Assembly (NCBI GenBank): GCA_023423995.1
Contig: JAFAEL010000224.1
Coordinates: 1 to 18,930 of the forward strand
Source of the DNA: Pseudomonadota bacterium
GTDB lineage: Bacteria > Pseudomonadota > Alphaproteobacteria > Rhizobiales > Beijerinckiaceae
Length of the DNA: 18,930 bases
Direction: 5' to 3'
Part shown: in pieces, positions 6,820-14,382 of the stretch
Layout of the letters: the number at the start of each line of letters is the position of its first letter
How positions within the stretch are numbered: position 1 is the stretch's first letter
Made by a program: the position numbers and the translations under genes
Notes under the pieces: generated by a model
Database searches by the model: none
What the model was told of the DNA's origin: nothing
What the model saw: the letters and a program-made list of their open reading frames with translations, nothing else

Positions 6820-8478
6820 ATGACGCGCGCCGTCGATCCCATCACGCGTTCGGTCGTCGAGCACCGGCTGTCCTCCATCGTCACCGAGATGGGGGAGGCC
6901 ATGCTCCGGACCTCCTATTCGCAGATCCTGAATTCCAGCCGCGACTTCTCCATCGGCATCACGGACGTCCAGGGCCGGCTTGTCGCCCAGGCCGACCACA
7001 TCCCGGTCCATGTCGGGGCGCTGCCCTGGGCGACGAAGGCCGTCGAGGAGCGGTTCAAGGATGTCGTCCCGGGCGACGTCATCCTCATGAACGACCCGTA
7101 TCACGGCGGCTCCCACCTCCCGGATCTCACCGCGTTCGTTCCAGTTTTCGATGGCGAAAGGCGCCTGTTCTGGACCATCGTTCGGGCTCACCAGAGCGAC
7201 ATCGGCGGCTCGACCTACGGCGCCTACAACCCCGATGCCCGCGACATCTGGACGGAAGGACTGCGCGTTCCCCCGGTCCGGCTCTACGAGGCCGGCAAGC
7301 TGCGGGACGACCTGCTCGACCTGCTCGCGCTCAACACCCGCATCGGCCATGACTTCCGCGGCGACCTCGCCGCCATGGTGGGCGCCGCCCGCCTCGGCGA
7401 GCGCCGCATGGCGAAGCTCTTCGCCGAGTTCAGCGGCGAGACGGTGGTCGATGCCGTCGAGGGCCTCTTCGATGCGGCCGAGACGCGGAGCCGGGCCATC
7501 ATCTCCACCTGGAAGGACGGTGTGTTCGAGGGAGAGGCGTTCCTCGACGACGATGGCCATGGACGCGAGAACATCCGCATCGCCGCCCGCGTAACCAAGC
7601 GCGGCAGCGACATCGAAATCGATCTCTCGGATTCCGATCCGCAATCGACGAGCTTCGTGAACTCCTCGCACGCCAACATGCAATCCGCCTGCGTGATGGC
7701 GATCGCCTACCTGCTCGATCCCGACATCCCGAAGAACGCCGGCGCGTTCCGGCCGGTGACCGTGAAGGCGCGCGAGGGCACGATCGTGTGGGCCGAGCCT
7801 GGCCGGCCGGTCACGATGTGCACCAGCCACCCGTCCGACGAGATCGTCGAGGCGATCGTGAAGGCGCTCGCCGGCTCCTGCCCCGACCGCGCCATGGCGG
7901 GCTGGGGTCGCCGCTTCCGGATCGCCCTGCAGGGGGAGGATCCGCGTACGGGCCGGGGTTTTATCTGGCACATGTTTCATGCAAGGCCTGGGGGCGGAGC
8001 ATCCCCAGGCGGCGACGGGTGGTCCTCGGCGGGCGAGTGGCACACGGTCGGCGGCCTGAAATTCGGCAGCGTTGAATTCGCCGAGGTGCGCTTCCCGCTC
8101 CATTTCCGCCGCCACGAGTTCCTGCCGGATTCCGGCGGCGAGGGGCAGTTCCGGGGCGGGCTCGGAGCGGCGCTCGACCTCGTGGTCGAAACGGAGAAGC
8201 CGGCCCTGGCCAACACGGCCGGGGACGGGGTCCGGTACGGCGCCTGCGGCATGCTCGGCGGGCGCGACGCGCCTCCGCACCGCTACCGCCTTCTGTCCCA
8301 AGGAGCAGAGCCCCGGGACCTGAAGACGAAGGAAACGAACATTCCGGTGCAGCCCGGGGACCTTTTCGAGGTTCGCTCCGGCGGGGGCGGCGGATGGGGC
8401 CCGCGGGAGAAGCGCGATCCCGCTGCGCGCGAGCGTGATCTGGTCGAGGGTTTCGTGACGGTGAAGGGGGACCGCTAA
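6820..8478 (+). CDS. hyuB: Hydantoinase B/oxoprolinase family protein
   Basis: Beta subunit of an ATP-dependent amidohydrolase or carboxylase of the HyuA/HyuB family, which includes N-methylhydantoinase, 5-oxoprolinase, caprolactamase and acetone/acetophenone carboxylases. The 552-aa product begins with DPITRSVVEHRLSSIVTEM, the usual entry to PF02538-type proteins, then SSRDFSIGITDVQGRLVAQ and the conserved MNDPYHGGSHLPDL (Asn at residue 91) with HQSDIGGSTYGAY. The C-terminal half has RGGLGAALDLV and ends in a glycine-rich RSGGGGGWGPR, also family-typical. Length is normal. The ATG at 6820 has only a weak AGAG ahead of it. The hyuA GTG follows the TAA directly with no spacer. Which ring or ketone it acts on cannot be read from the sequence. 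Confidence 0.93.
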   Translation: MTRAVDPITRSVVEHRLSSIVTEMGEAMLRTSYSQILNSSRDFSIGITDVQGRLVAQADHIPVHVGALPWATKAVEERFKDVVPGDVILMNDPYHGGSHLPDLTAFVPVFDGERRLFWTIVRAHQSDIGGSTYGAYNPDARDIWTEGLRVPPVRLYEAGKLRDDLLDLLALNTRIGHDFRGDLAAMVGAARLGERRMAKLFAEFSGETVVDAVEGLFDAAETRSRAIISTWKDGVFEGEAFLDDDGHGRENIRIAARVTKRGSDIEIDLSDSDPQSTSFVNSSHANMQSACVMAIAYLLDPDIPKNAGAFRPVTVKAREGTIVWAEPGRPVTMCTSHPSDEIVEAIVKALAGSCPDRAMAGWGRRFRIALQGEDPRTGRGFIWHMFHARPGGGASPGGDGWSSAGEWHTVGGLKFGSVEFAEVRFPLHFRRHEFLPDSGGEGQFRGGLGAALDLVVETEKPALANTAGDGVRYGACGMLGGRDAPPHRYRLLSQGAEPRDLKTKETNIPVQPGDLFEVRSGGGGGWGPREKRDPAARERDLVEGFVTVKGDR

Positions 8479-10524
8479 GTGACGTCTTTCAGGATCGGGA
8501 TCGACGTCGGCGGGACCTTCACGGATCTCGTCGCTGTCGACGTCAATGGCCGCACCGTTTTCGCAAAGTCGCCCTCGACGCCGGCGGACCAGTCCATCGG
8601 CGTGCTGGCGGGGCTCGAGGAGCTTGCGCGCAGGCTGGACGTAACGCTCCGCGACATGCTCGGCCGGACCGAGCGGATCGTCCACGGGACGACGGTCGCC
8701 ACGAACGCGCTTCTCGAGCGCAAGGGCGCGAAGATCGCCCTGCTTACAACCGAAGGGCACCGCGACGTCCTGGAGATGCGCGAGGGGCTCAAGGACGATC
8801 GCTACAACCTGCGCTCGCCGCCGCTGGCGCCTCTCGTGCCGCGAAGCCTGCGGATCGGCGTGCGGGAGCGGCTTCGGGCCGACGGATCGGTCCTGACGCC
8901 GCTGGACGAGGCCTCGCTGGCGGATGCGATCGAGCAGGTGCGGGCATCGGGCGCGACATCCGTCGCCGTCTGCTACCTGCACGCCTACCGCAACCCGGCG
9001 CATGAGATCGCGACGGTCGAACGCCTCGCACGCGAACTGCCCGACCTCTACGTCTCGCGCTCGTCGGACGTGCTGCCGCAGATCAAGGAATATGAGCGCG
9101 TCTCGACCACGGTGGTGAACGCCTATGTCGGGCCTGCCGTCCGGCGCTACCTGACCAACCTCGAGCGGCGGCTGCGCGACAGCGGGCTTGCGGGCAGTCT
9201 CTTCATCATCCTCTCCCATGGCGGCATGGCGCCGGTCGAGGAAGCCGGACGCCTGGCCGCCGCCACCGTGCTGTCCGGCCCTGCCGGTGGCGTCGCGGGG
9301 GCGCGGCGCTGCGCCGAGATGCTCGGGGTCGCGGACCTCGTTCCGTTCGATGTCGGCGGCACGTCGACCGACATCTCGCTGATCGCGAACGGCCAGGCCG
9401 CGCTGTCGGGAGCACGCGGGCTCGCAGGCGAGCGGATTGCGCTCCGGTCCCTCGATATCGCCTCGGTCGCGGCGGGCGGCGGGTCGCTGGCGAGCTATGA
9501 CGGCGGCCAGTTCAGGGTCGGACCGGAGAGCGCCGGGGCCGTGCCCGGGCCCGCCTGCTATGGCGGTGGCGGCACCATCCCGGCGGTGACGGATGCCAAC
9601 CTGCTCCTCGGCTATCTCGACCCGGCCACCTTCCTCGGCGGCCGCAAGACGCTCGACCTCCCGGCTGCCGAGAAGGTCGTCGACGGCTTCGCGGCACGTC
9701 TCGGCATGTCGCGGGACGAGACGGCCCTCGGCATCCACCGTCTCATCAACCTGCAGATGGCGGATGGCATCCGCCTGATGACCCTTCGCCGTGGCGTCGA
9801 TCCCCGCAAGTTCGCGCTCTTGTCCTTCGGCGGAGCGGCGGGTTTGCACGCCGTCGAGGTCGCCCGCGAACTGGAAATTCCACGTGTGATCGTCCCGACG
9901 GTCGCGTCCGTCCTCTCCGCGTGGGGCATGCTGGCGAGCGATCTGCGCTACGAAGTCAGCCAGACCCATGCTGGGTCTGGCGCGGCCATCGACGATGCCG
10001 GCCTGCGAACGATCTTCGCGGACCTCGAAGACCGCGCAACCGCTCGCCTGCGCGAGTGGTTCGATGGCCCCATCCGGATCGAGCGCTCGGCCGAGATGCG
10101 CTACGGCGAGCAGGTCTTCGAGGTGGACGTGGCGCTCGATGACGTGGCGTGGGATGCGCCGGATCTGGTTGCCCGCGTGCATGAGCGCTTCCACACGCGG
10201 CACGAGGAGCTCTTCACCTACGCGTCGCGGGATCAGGAGGTCGTGTTCGTCAACGCCCGGGTCGCGGCTGTCGGAGCCGTTCCCTCCGCAGAGGGCGAAT
10301 TCGTCGTGACGCAACCGACAGAGGTGCCAGCCCTGACCGAGCGCCGCGCCTATTTCGATGGCTGGCGCTCCGTTCCGGTCTACCGCATCGAATCCCTGCA
10401 GCCGGGCGCGACACTCGCCGGCCCCGCCATTTTCGAGGCGGAGACGACGACCGTGATCGCCGGCGAGGGCGATGCGGTGAGCGTGAACCGGTACGGCTGG
10501 CTGGACATCGCTCTGCGGAGTTGA
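8479..10524 (+). CDS. hyuA: Hydantoinase/oxoprolinase family protein, alpha subunit
   Basis: ATP-binding alpha subunit partnered with HyuB; in this family it phosphorylates the substrate's carbonyl so that the ring can be opened or carboxylated. The 681-aa product (usual length) opens with the actin-like phosphate-binding loop FRIGIDVGGTFTDLVAVD (residues 4-21), continues with VHGTTVATNALLERKGAK, and has KEYERVSTTVVNAYVGP, LSGPAGGVAGARR and the second phosphate loop FDVGGTSTDISLI (Asp 291). ESAGAVPGPACYG and FGGAAGLHAVEVAREL follow, and the C-terminal domain reads into LAGPAIFEAETTTVIAGEGD. The GTG start abuts the hyuB stop, preceded by GAAGGGGG inside hyuB, so the subunits should be made in equal amounts by coupled translation. 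Order B-then-A is the reverse of the commonest arrangement. Confidence 0.94.
   Translation: MTSFRIGIDVGGTFTDLVAVDVNGRTVFAKSPSTPADQSIGVLAGLEELARRLDVTLRDMLGRTERIVHGTTVATNALLERKGAKIALLTTEGHRDVLEMREGLKDDRYNLRSPPLAPLVPRSLRIGVRERLRADGSVLTPLDEASLADAIEQVRASGATSVAVCYLHAYRNPAHEIATVERLARELPDLYVSRSSDVLPQIKEYERVSTTVVNAYVGPAVRRYLTNLERRLRDSGLAGSLFIILSHGGMAPVEEAGRLAAATVLSGPAGGVAGARRCAEMLGVADLVPFDVGGTSTDISLIANGQAALSGARGLAGERIALRSLDIASVAAGGGSLASYDGGQFRVGPESAGAVPGPACYGGGGTIPAVTDANLLLGYLDPATFLGGRKTLDLPAAEKVVDGFAARLGMSRDETALGIHRLINLQMADGIRLMTLRRGVDPRKFALLSFGGAAGLHAVEVARELEIPRVIVPTVASVLSAWGMLASDLRYEVSQTHAGSGAAIDDAGLRTIFADLEDRATARLREWFDGPIRIERSAEMRYGEQVFEVDVALDDVAWDAPDLVARVHERFHTRHEELFTYASRDQEVVFVNARVAAVGAVPSAEGEFVVTQPTEVPALTERRAYFDGWRSVPVYRIESLQPGATLAGPAIFEAETTTVIAGEGDAVSVNRYGWLDIALRS
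9959..9981 (+). repeat. Perfect 9-bp inverted repeat inside hyuA
   Basis: GCCAGACCC (9959-9967) and GGGTCTGGC (9973-9981) are exact reverse complements around an ATGCT loop. The stem encodes part of a low-constraint stretch (SQTHAGSG) between the ATPase core and the C-terminal domain, so it may be an RNA element imposed on coding sequence or chance in GC-rich DNA. Confidence 0.4.
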
Positions 10525-10721
10525 GGGGCCGCGCGCCACGGATCACCAACGGCTTGATGGGCGGCGCTCGCGGCTTCCGAGGGCGCGTGTCCCTCACCCG
10601 CGTGGTGTCGTCTCCGGCGTTGCCCTGACCTCCCGCCGGGTCGTTGGGCTTGGCCCTGCTTCCTCGAATGGCTAAGCCATAGGCTGTCGGCGCGCGTCCT
10701 CGGGCGCCGGGCGGGGGGAGG
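10525..10721. other. Intergenic region hyuA to reductase, with a palindrome and a weak hairpin
   Basis: This 197-nt gap is the first large one after the importer, so a promoter for the reductase is likely, although no clear -35/-10 pair is visible. It contains ATGGCT-A-AGCCAT (10668-10680), with a spacer too short for an RNA hairpin and therefore better read as a protein-binding site. It also contains CGGCGC (10688-10693) and GCGCCG (10704-10709), which could pair just upstream of the G-rich ribosome binding site of the next gene. No intrinsic terminator with a T-run follows hyuA. Confidence 0.4.
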
Positions 10722-11618
10722 ATGTCGAAGATCGCCGTAATGGGCGCCGGTGCCGTCGGCTGCTACTACGGGGCAAGGCTCGCGCAGGCGGGCCATTCGG
10801 TCACCATGATCGGACGCCGGGGACACGTCGCCGCCATGCGGGAGCGTGGCCTCATCCTCGAGACCGCCACCGGCACCGGTCCGGTCCGCGTGGAGGCGAG
10901 CGAGGAGGCGGCCGGAATCGCCAGCGCTGACCTCGTGCTCGTCAGCGTCAAGTCGAACGACGTGGACGCGACCGGTCGCGGCATCGCCCCCTATCTCGAC
11001 GCGGGAGCGCAGGTCGTCAGCCTCCAGAACGGCGTCGATACGGCCGAGCGGCTGGAGCAGGCGATCGGCCGGCCCGTGATCCCGTCCGCTGTCTATGTGG
11101 CGGTCGAGATGGCCGGGCCGGGCCACGTGAGGCATCACGGCCGCGGCGAATTGGTGATCGGGTCGGGGCCATCGAGCAGCGCAGTCGCGATGCTGCTCCG
11201 GGAGGCGGGAGTACCGGCGGAGGTCTCCGATAACGTCGTCGGCGTTCTTTGGGCCAAGCTGATCGTCAATTGCGCCTACAATGCCCTCTCGGCCATTCCG
11301 CATCTCCCCTACGGCCACCTCGTGACGGTCGCCGGCGTGCCCGAGGTAATGGACGACGTCGTCGCCGAGTGCCTCCAGGTTGCAGACAAAGCCGGGGTCA
11401 CGTTGCCCGGGGACGTGCCGGCCGCCGTCCGGGGCCTTGCCGCCTCCATGCCAAGCCAGTTCTCGTCCACGGCCCAGGACCTGGCGCGCGGCAAGGCCAG
11501 TGAGATCGATCACCTGAATGGATACGTCGTGCGGAAGGCGGCGGAGCTTGGGATCGCCGTGCCGGCGAACCGGGCGCTCTGGGTCATGGTCAAGCTGATG
11601 GAAGCCCGCCGCGGATGA
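10722..11618 (+). CDS. Ketopantoate reductase-like (ApbA/PanE family) NADPH oxidoreductase
   Basis: Cytoplasmic reductase of 2-oxo acids; the type member reduces 2-dehydropantoate to pantoate. The 298-aa product starts MSKIAVMGAGAVGCYYGARL, a Rossmann GxGxxG dinucleotide site, followed by IGRR, which suits NADP. LVSVKSNDVDAT and LQNGVDTAERL carry the substrate-side asparagine. The catalytic lysine is K179 in LWAKLIVNCAYNALSA, and the acidic partner is E261 in ASEIDHLNGYVV; both match the E. coli PanE arrangement as I recall it. Position inside a catabolic cluster suggests a specialised paralog acting on a pathway oxo acid rather than housekeeping pantothenate synthesis. The start has a G-rich Shine-Dalgarno (GGGGGGAGG) almost touching the ATG. 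Activity class is secure, substrate is not. Confidence 0.9.
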   Translation: MSKIAVMGAGAVGCYYGARLAQAGHSVTMIGRRGHVAAMRERGLILETATGTGPVRVEASEEAAGIASADLVLVSVKSNDVDATGRGIAPYLDAGAQVVSLQNGVDTAERLEQAIGRPVIPSAVYVAVEMAGPGHVRHHGRGELVIGSGPSSSAVAMLLREAGVPAEVSDNVVGVLWAKLIVNCAYNALSAIPHLPYGHLVTVAGVPEVMDDVVAECLQVADKAGVTLPGDVPAAVRGLAASMPSQFSSTAQDLARGKASEIDHLNGYVVRKAAELGIAVPANRALWVMVKLMEARRG

Positions 11619-11680
11619 CGCCCTCGGCGGCGATCCTGGGCGAAGTTCCTCAGTCGCGGGCCGGCGCACCCAGCGCGTCT

Positions 11681-11701
11681 TGTGTGCCGCTCACCCACAC
11701 A
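11681..11701. repeat. TGTGTG/CACACA inverted repeat upstream of the propeller gene
   Basis: TGTGTG (11681-11686) and CACACA (11696-11701) flank a 9-nt spacer, 28 nt before the start of the beta-propeller gene. It could be an operator or a weak leader hairpin. The rest of the 110-nt gap (11619-11728) shows only the ribosome binding site of the next gene. Confidence 0.3.
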
Positions 11702-11728
11702 GCTTTCTGTCCATCGTAGGAAGGTCCA

Positions 11729-12622
11729 ATGCCGCCCACCAACCGCACGCTTGCATCTGTGGAGCAGCTTCCCACCGAGCGCGATGGACAGTTCGTCGGT
11801 TTGGGACCGCAGCTCTATCGCGTCGAGCGGCCGTGGGGCAGGCTGCCCGCCGGGCTCTCGTATCTCGGCATCTCCGACGTGACTGTGCTTCCCTCCGGGA
11901 ACGTCGCTGTTGTCGTCCGCGGAGACCCTGCGGTGCTGATATTCGCGCCGGACGGCTCGTTCGTCGATCGATGGTCCTGCCCGGACATCGTGGCTGGCCA
12001 TTACATCCGGGCGAGTGCGAGCGGCCAGATCTTGCTGTCGGACTTTGATGGGCACCGGATCCACTGCTTCAACGAAGCCGGGCGTCGCGAATGGGTGCTC
12101 GGGGCGCGGGATCGCCCGCGCTTCGGCGAACCTTTCAATCACCCGACCGACGCTGTGGAAGTCTCCGACGGAGATATTTTCGTCTCGGACGGCTACGGCA
12201 ACTCTTGCATTCACCGATTTGACGCGAATGGAAAATGGCTCGCTACCTGGGGGCGGCCGGGAACCGGCCCTCTCGAGTTCAGCACGCCGCACGCGATCAC
12301 GGTCGATCAACTGGGCCGCCTTGTCGTGGCCGATCGCGAGAACAACCGTCTACAGGTCATCAGCCGCGATGGTTGCTGGCTCGGCGAGATCCGAGGCGTG
12401 TTCAAGCCGATGGCCGTCGAACCGGCCCCGGGGGGCTTTCTGCTCGTAACGGATCAGACACCGAGGTTGTCGCTGTTCAACTCGGCTGGCGAACTCGTCG
12501 GGCGATGCCGCACTTTCGGCACTGTGGGGCATGGGCTGGCGCGAGGGCCCGACGGCTCGATCTATATCGCCGAGATGGGTCCCGACATGCTGACCCGCTT
12601 CGCACCTGTGGAGGGGCTCTGA
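11729..12622 (+). CDS. NHL-type six-bladed beta-propeller, PAL-like (peptidyl-alpha-hydroxyglycine alpha-amidating lyase family)
   Basis: Predicted zinc lyase of the PAL fold; PAL splits an N-acyl-alpha-hydroxyglycine into an amide and glyoxylate. The 297-aa product is a chain of NHL-like blades, the clearest being FVSDGYGNSCIHRFDANGKW and LGRLVVADRENNRLQVIS. Compared with remembered rat PAL, corresponding residues appear to be present: Arg64 in VRGD, Tyr156 in SDGYGNS, Arg203 in ADRENNR, and one histidine at the same place in three blades (H91 in AGHYIR, H188 in STPHAIT, H268 in VGHGLA) as in the zinc site. No signal peptide is visible, so it should act in the cytoplasm, unlike animal PAL. 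ATG at 11729 has AGGAAGG at a 4-nt spacing. No hydroxylating monooxygenase partner lies in the window. SMP-30/gluconolactonase-like propellers are the main alternative. Confidence 0.8.
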   Translation: MPPTNRTLASVEQLPTERDGQFVGLGPQLYRVERPWGRLPAGLSYLGISDVTVLPSGNVAVVVRGDPAVLIFAPDGSFVDRWSCPDIVAGHYIRASASGQILLSDFDGHRIHCFNEAGRREWVLGARDRPRFGEPFNHPTDAVEVSDGDIFVSDGYGNSCIHRFDANGKWLATWGRPGTGPLEFSTPHAITVDQLGRLVVADRENNRLQVISRDGCWLGEIRGVFKPMAVEPAPGGFLLVTDQTPRLSLFNSAGELVGRCRTFGTVGHGLARGPDGSIYIAEMGPDMLTRFAPVEGL

Positions 12623-12960
12623 TCAGCCCGCGGACAAGCGGGGAGGACCGTACCGCTTCGAATTTTTCGAAGACAGACAACGCCCAATTCAAATTCTACG
12701 CTGGTGACCAAGCCCCTAAGGTCGAAGCTTCGACCCGCCCCGAAGGCTTTGGCTGCACGCGCAACCGATGACTGAGCCACGCTTTCCCAGTTGGAGAACG
12801 CTCTCGACAGACGAATGTCGGGGTGTCGCGGATGCATCATTGCTGCATCCGATCGAGATGCGGCTGCGGCTGGAGCTTGTAGGGCTGGCTGAGACCGCGG
12901 GTGGATCCACCCGTCGCGAGCCGGCAACTGCCTTCCCCGAAGCGGCTGGATAATCGCGGC
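12623..12960. other. Gene-poor, palindrome-rich intergenic region
   Basis: No credible gene is present in this 338-nt stretch. It contains five inverted repeats: CTTCGAA-TTT-TTCGAAG (12656-12672), a 16-bp perfect palindrome GGTCGAAGCTTCGACC (12720-12735), CGACA/TGTCG (12805-12820, 6-nt loop), GGATGCA/TGCATCC (12830-12850, 7-nt spacer) and a second 16-bp perfect palindrome CGGGTGGATCCACCCG (12898-12913). GC falls to 33 of 70 bases in 12651-12720, clearly below the flanking genes. Short open frames here (for example 12768-12953 plus) match nothing I recognise. Possible roles are an intergenic repeat or MITE-like element, a structured RNA, or a dense operator region controlling the downstream operon. 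Confidence 0.55.
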
Positions 12961-14382
12961 ATGGGGGATCCTGCGGTCGGCTTACCTCGGTCCTATGACG
13001 CCGCCGCGGCGTTCGCTCGCCATGCTGTCCGAACGCGCTTCGGCGATCTTCCGGCCGATGCCGTCCGGAAAGCGAAGACCTTCCTGCTCGACAGCCTTGG
13101 GGTGGGGCTCGCCGGCACCTCTGACGGAAACGCGGGCCGGGTACTGGCGGCGGCCTCCACTTGGGGCTCGGGCGCCGACGCGACCGCCTGGGGCAGCGGC
13201 GAGCAACTGCCCGCGCCTTCTGCAGCCTTCGTCAACGCCTATCTCATCCACTCCCTGGAGTTCGACTGCATCCACGAGCGCGCTATCGTCCACCCGATGG
13301 CGACGCTGCTGTCGGCGCTCTTCGCCTGGTCGGAACGTGCGGCCCGGCGGGATCGGCCGGTGAATGGGGAGCGTTTCATCGCGGCGATGTCGGTCGGCGT
13401 GGATGTCGCGGGCCTGCTCGGATCCGCCACCGATTCCGGTCTGCGCTTCTTCCGCCCGGCAACCGCCGGCGGCTTCGGTGCCGCCGCGGCGCTTGCGAAT
13501 GTCGCGGGCCGGGATGAGGCCGGTGCTCGCAATGTCCTCGGCCTTCATTTCGGGCAGGTCTCCGGCACCATGCAGGCCCATGTGGAGGGCTCGCCGGCGC
13601 TAGGGCTGCAGATCGCCGCAAACGCGCGGGCCGCGGTGACGGCAATCGACCTCGTCGACGCTGGCCTGACGGGCCCGCGGGACGTCCTGAACGGGCCCTT
13701 CGGCTACTACGCGCTCATGGAGGGCGGTTCGTTCGACCCAGGGCCCATTGAGGCGGAGCTGGGCCGCGTGCCGCAACTCACTCGGCTGTCGCACAAGCCG
13801 TTTCCGAGCGGGCGCCTGAGCCACGGGGCGGTTGACGGCCTGCGCCGTCTGATCGCCGAGCATGGCTTCGCGCGGGAGGCGGTTCAGGAGATCGTCGTGC
13901 ACGTGCCGCCGGTGGTGATGCGGCTCATGGGGCGGCCGAACGTGCCCAACCCGTCGTCGAACTATGCCAAGCTCTGCCTGCCCTTCGTGGTTGGCACGTT
14001 TTTGGCTCGCGGCCGGGTTGATGTGCCCGACTTCAGCACGTCCGAGATGCGGAACGACCCGGCGGTGCACACCTTTGCCGAGCGGGTTCGCCTTCTCCCG
14101 GACGACAACCCGAGCCAGAACGCGATTGCGCCTCAGCGCGTCACGGTTCGCCTGAACGGCGGTGAGCAGTTCGAGGTGATCGTGCCGGCGATCTATGGTC
14201 ATCCGGATTCCCCCCTCACCGAGGCGGAGAACCTGGAGAAATTCGGCCGCTGCTGCCGCTATGCCGACCCACCGGTCCCGGTGGAACTCCAGGACCGGCT
14301 GCTGACTCTCGTCGCCGATTTCGACAAGCTCGAGGATGTTTCGGTTCTGCCGCGCCTCCTGGGAGTGCAGCGCGGATCGTGA
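12961..14382 (+). CDS. MmgE/PrpD family protein (first of a pair)
   Basis: Member of the family containing 2-methylcitrate dehydratase, cis-aconitate decarboxylase and iminodisuccinate epimerase; acts on a di- or tricarboxylate in the cytoplasm. The 473-aa product has the all-helical N-terminal domain with FLLDSLGVGLAGTSDGNAG and the active-site region HSLEFDCIHERAIVHPMATL (Asp102, His105, His111). The next block, GSPALGLQIAANARAAVTAI, carries no lysine where the canonical subfamily has a K-x-x-H element. GPRDVLNGPFGYY and SHKPFPSGRLSHGAVDGL follow. I chose ATG 12961; an in-frame GTG at 12901 would start within a 16-bp palindrome and add 20 atypical residues. The Shine-Dalgarno is weak. The stop overlaps the next gene as GTGA. 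Confidence 0.88.
   Translation: MGDPAVGLPRSYDAAAAFARHAVRTRFGDLPADAVRKAKTFLLDSLGVGLAGTSDGNAGRVLAAASTWGSGADATAWGSGEQLPAPSAAFVNAYLIHSLEFDCIHERAIVHPMATLLSALFAWSERAARRDRPVNGERFIAAMSVGVDVAGLLGSATDSGLRFFRPATAGGFGAAAALANVAGRDEAGARNVLGLHFGQVSGTMQAHVEGSPALGLQIAANARAAVTAIDLVDAGLTGPRDVLNGPFGYYALMEGGSFDPGPIEAELGRVPQLTRLSHKPFPSGRLSHGAVDGLRRLIAEHGFAREAVQEIVVHVPPVVMRLMGRPNVPNPSSNYAKLCLPFVVGTFLARGRVDVPDFSTSEMRNDPAVHTFAERVRLLPDDNPSQNAIAPQRVTVRLNGGEQFEVIVPAIYGHPDSPLTEAENLEKFGRCCRYADPPVPVELQDRLLTLVADFDKLEDVSVLPRLLGVQRGS

Noticed and set aside
6667..10539. A 1290-codon open frame on the minus strand across the aminotransferase end, hyuB and hyuA
   Set aside because: It is antisense to three strongly conserved family proteins, has the Arg/His/Asp/Gly-rich composition of GC-driven mirror frames, and shows no recognisable domain.
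12656..12672. Intrinsic terminator for the propeller gene
   Set aside because: The stem is short with a TTT loop and no T-run after it, so the symmetry is noted but termination is not supported.
12768..12953. A 61-codon plus-strand open frame in the palindrome-rich gap
   Set aside because: No ribosome binding site, no recognisable domain, and it spans three inverted repeats including a 16-bp palindrome; treated as non-coding.
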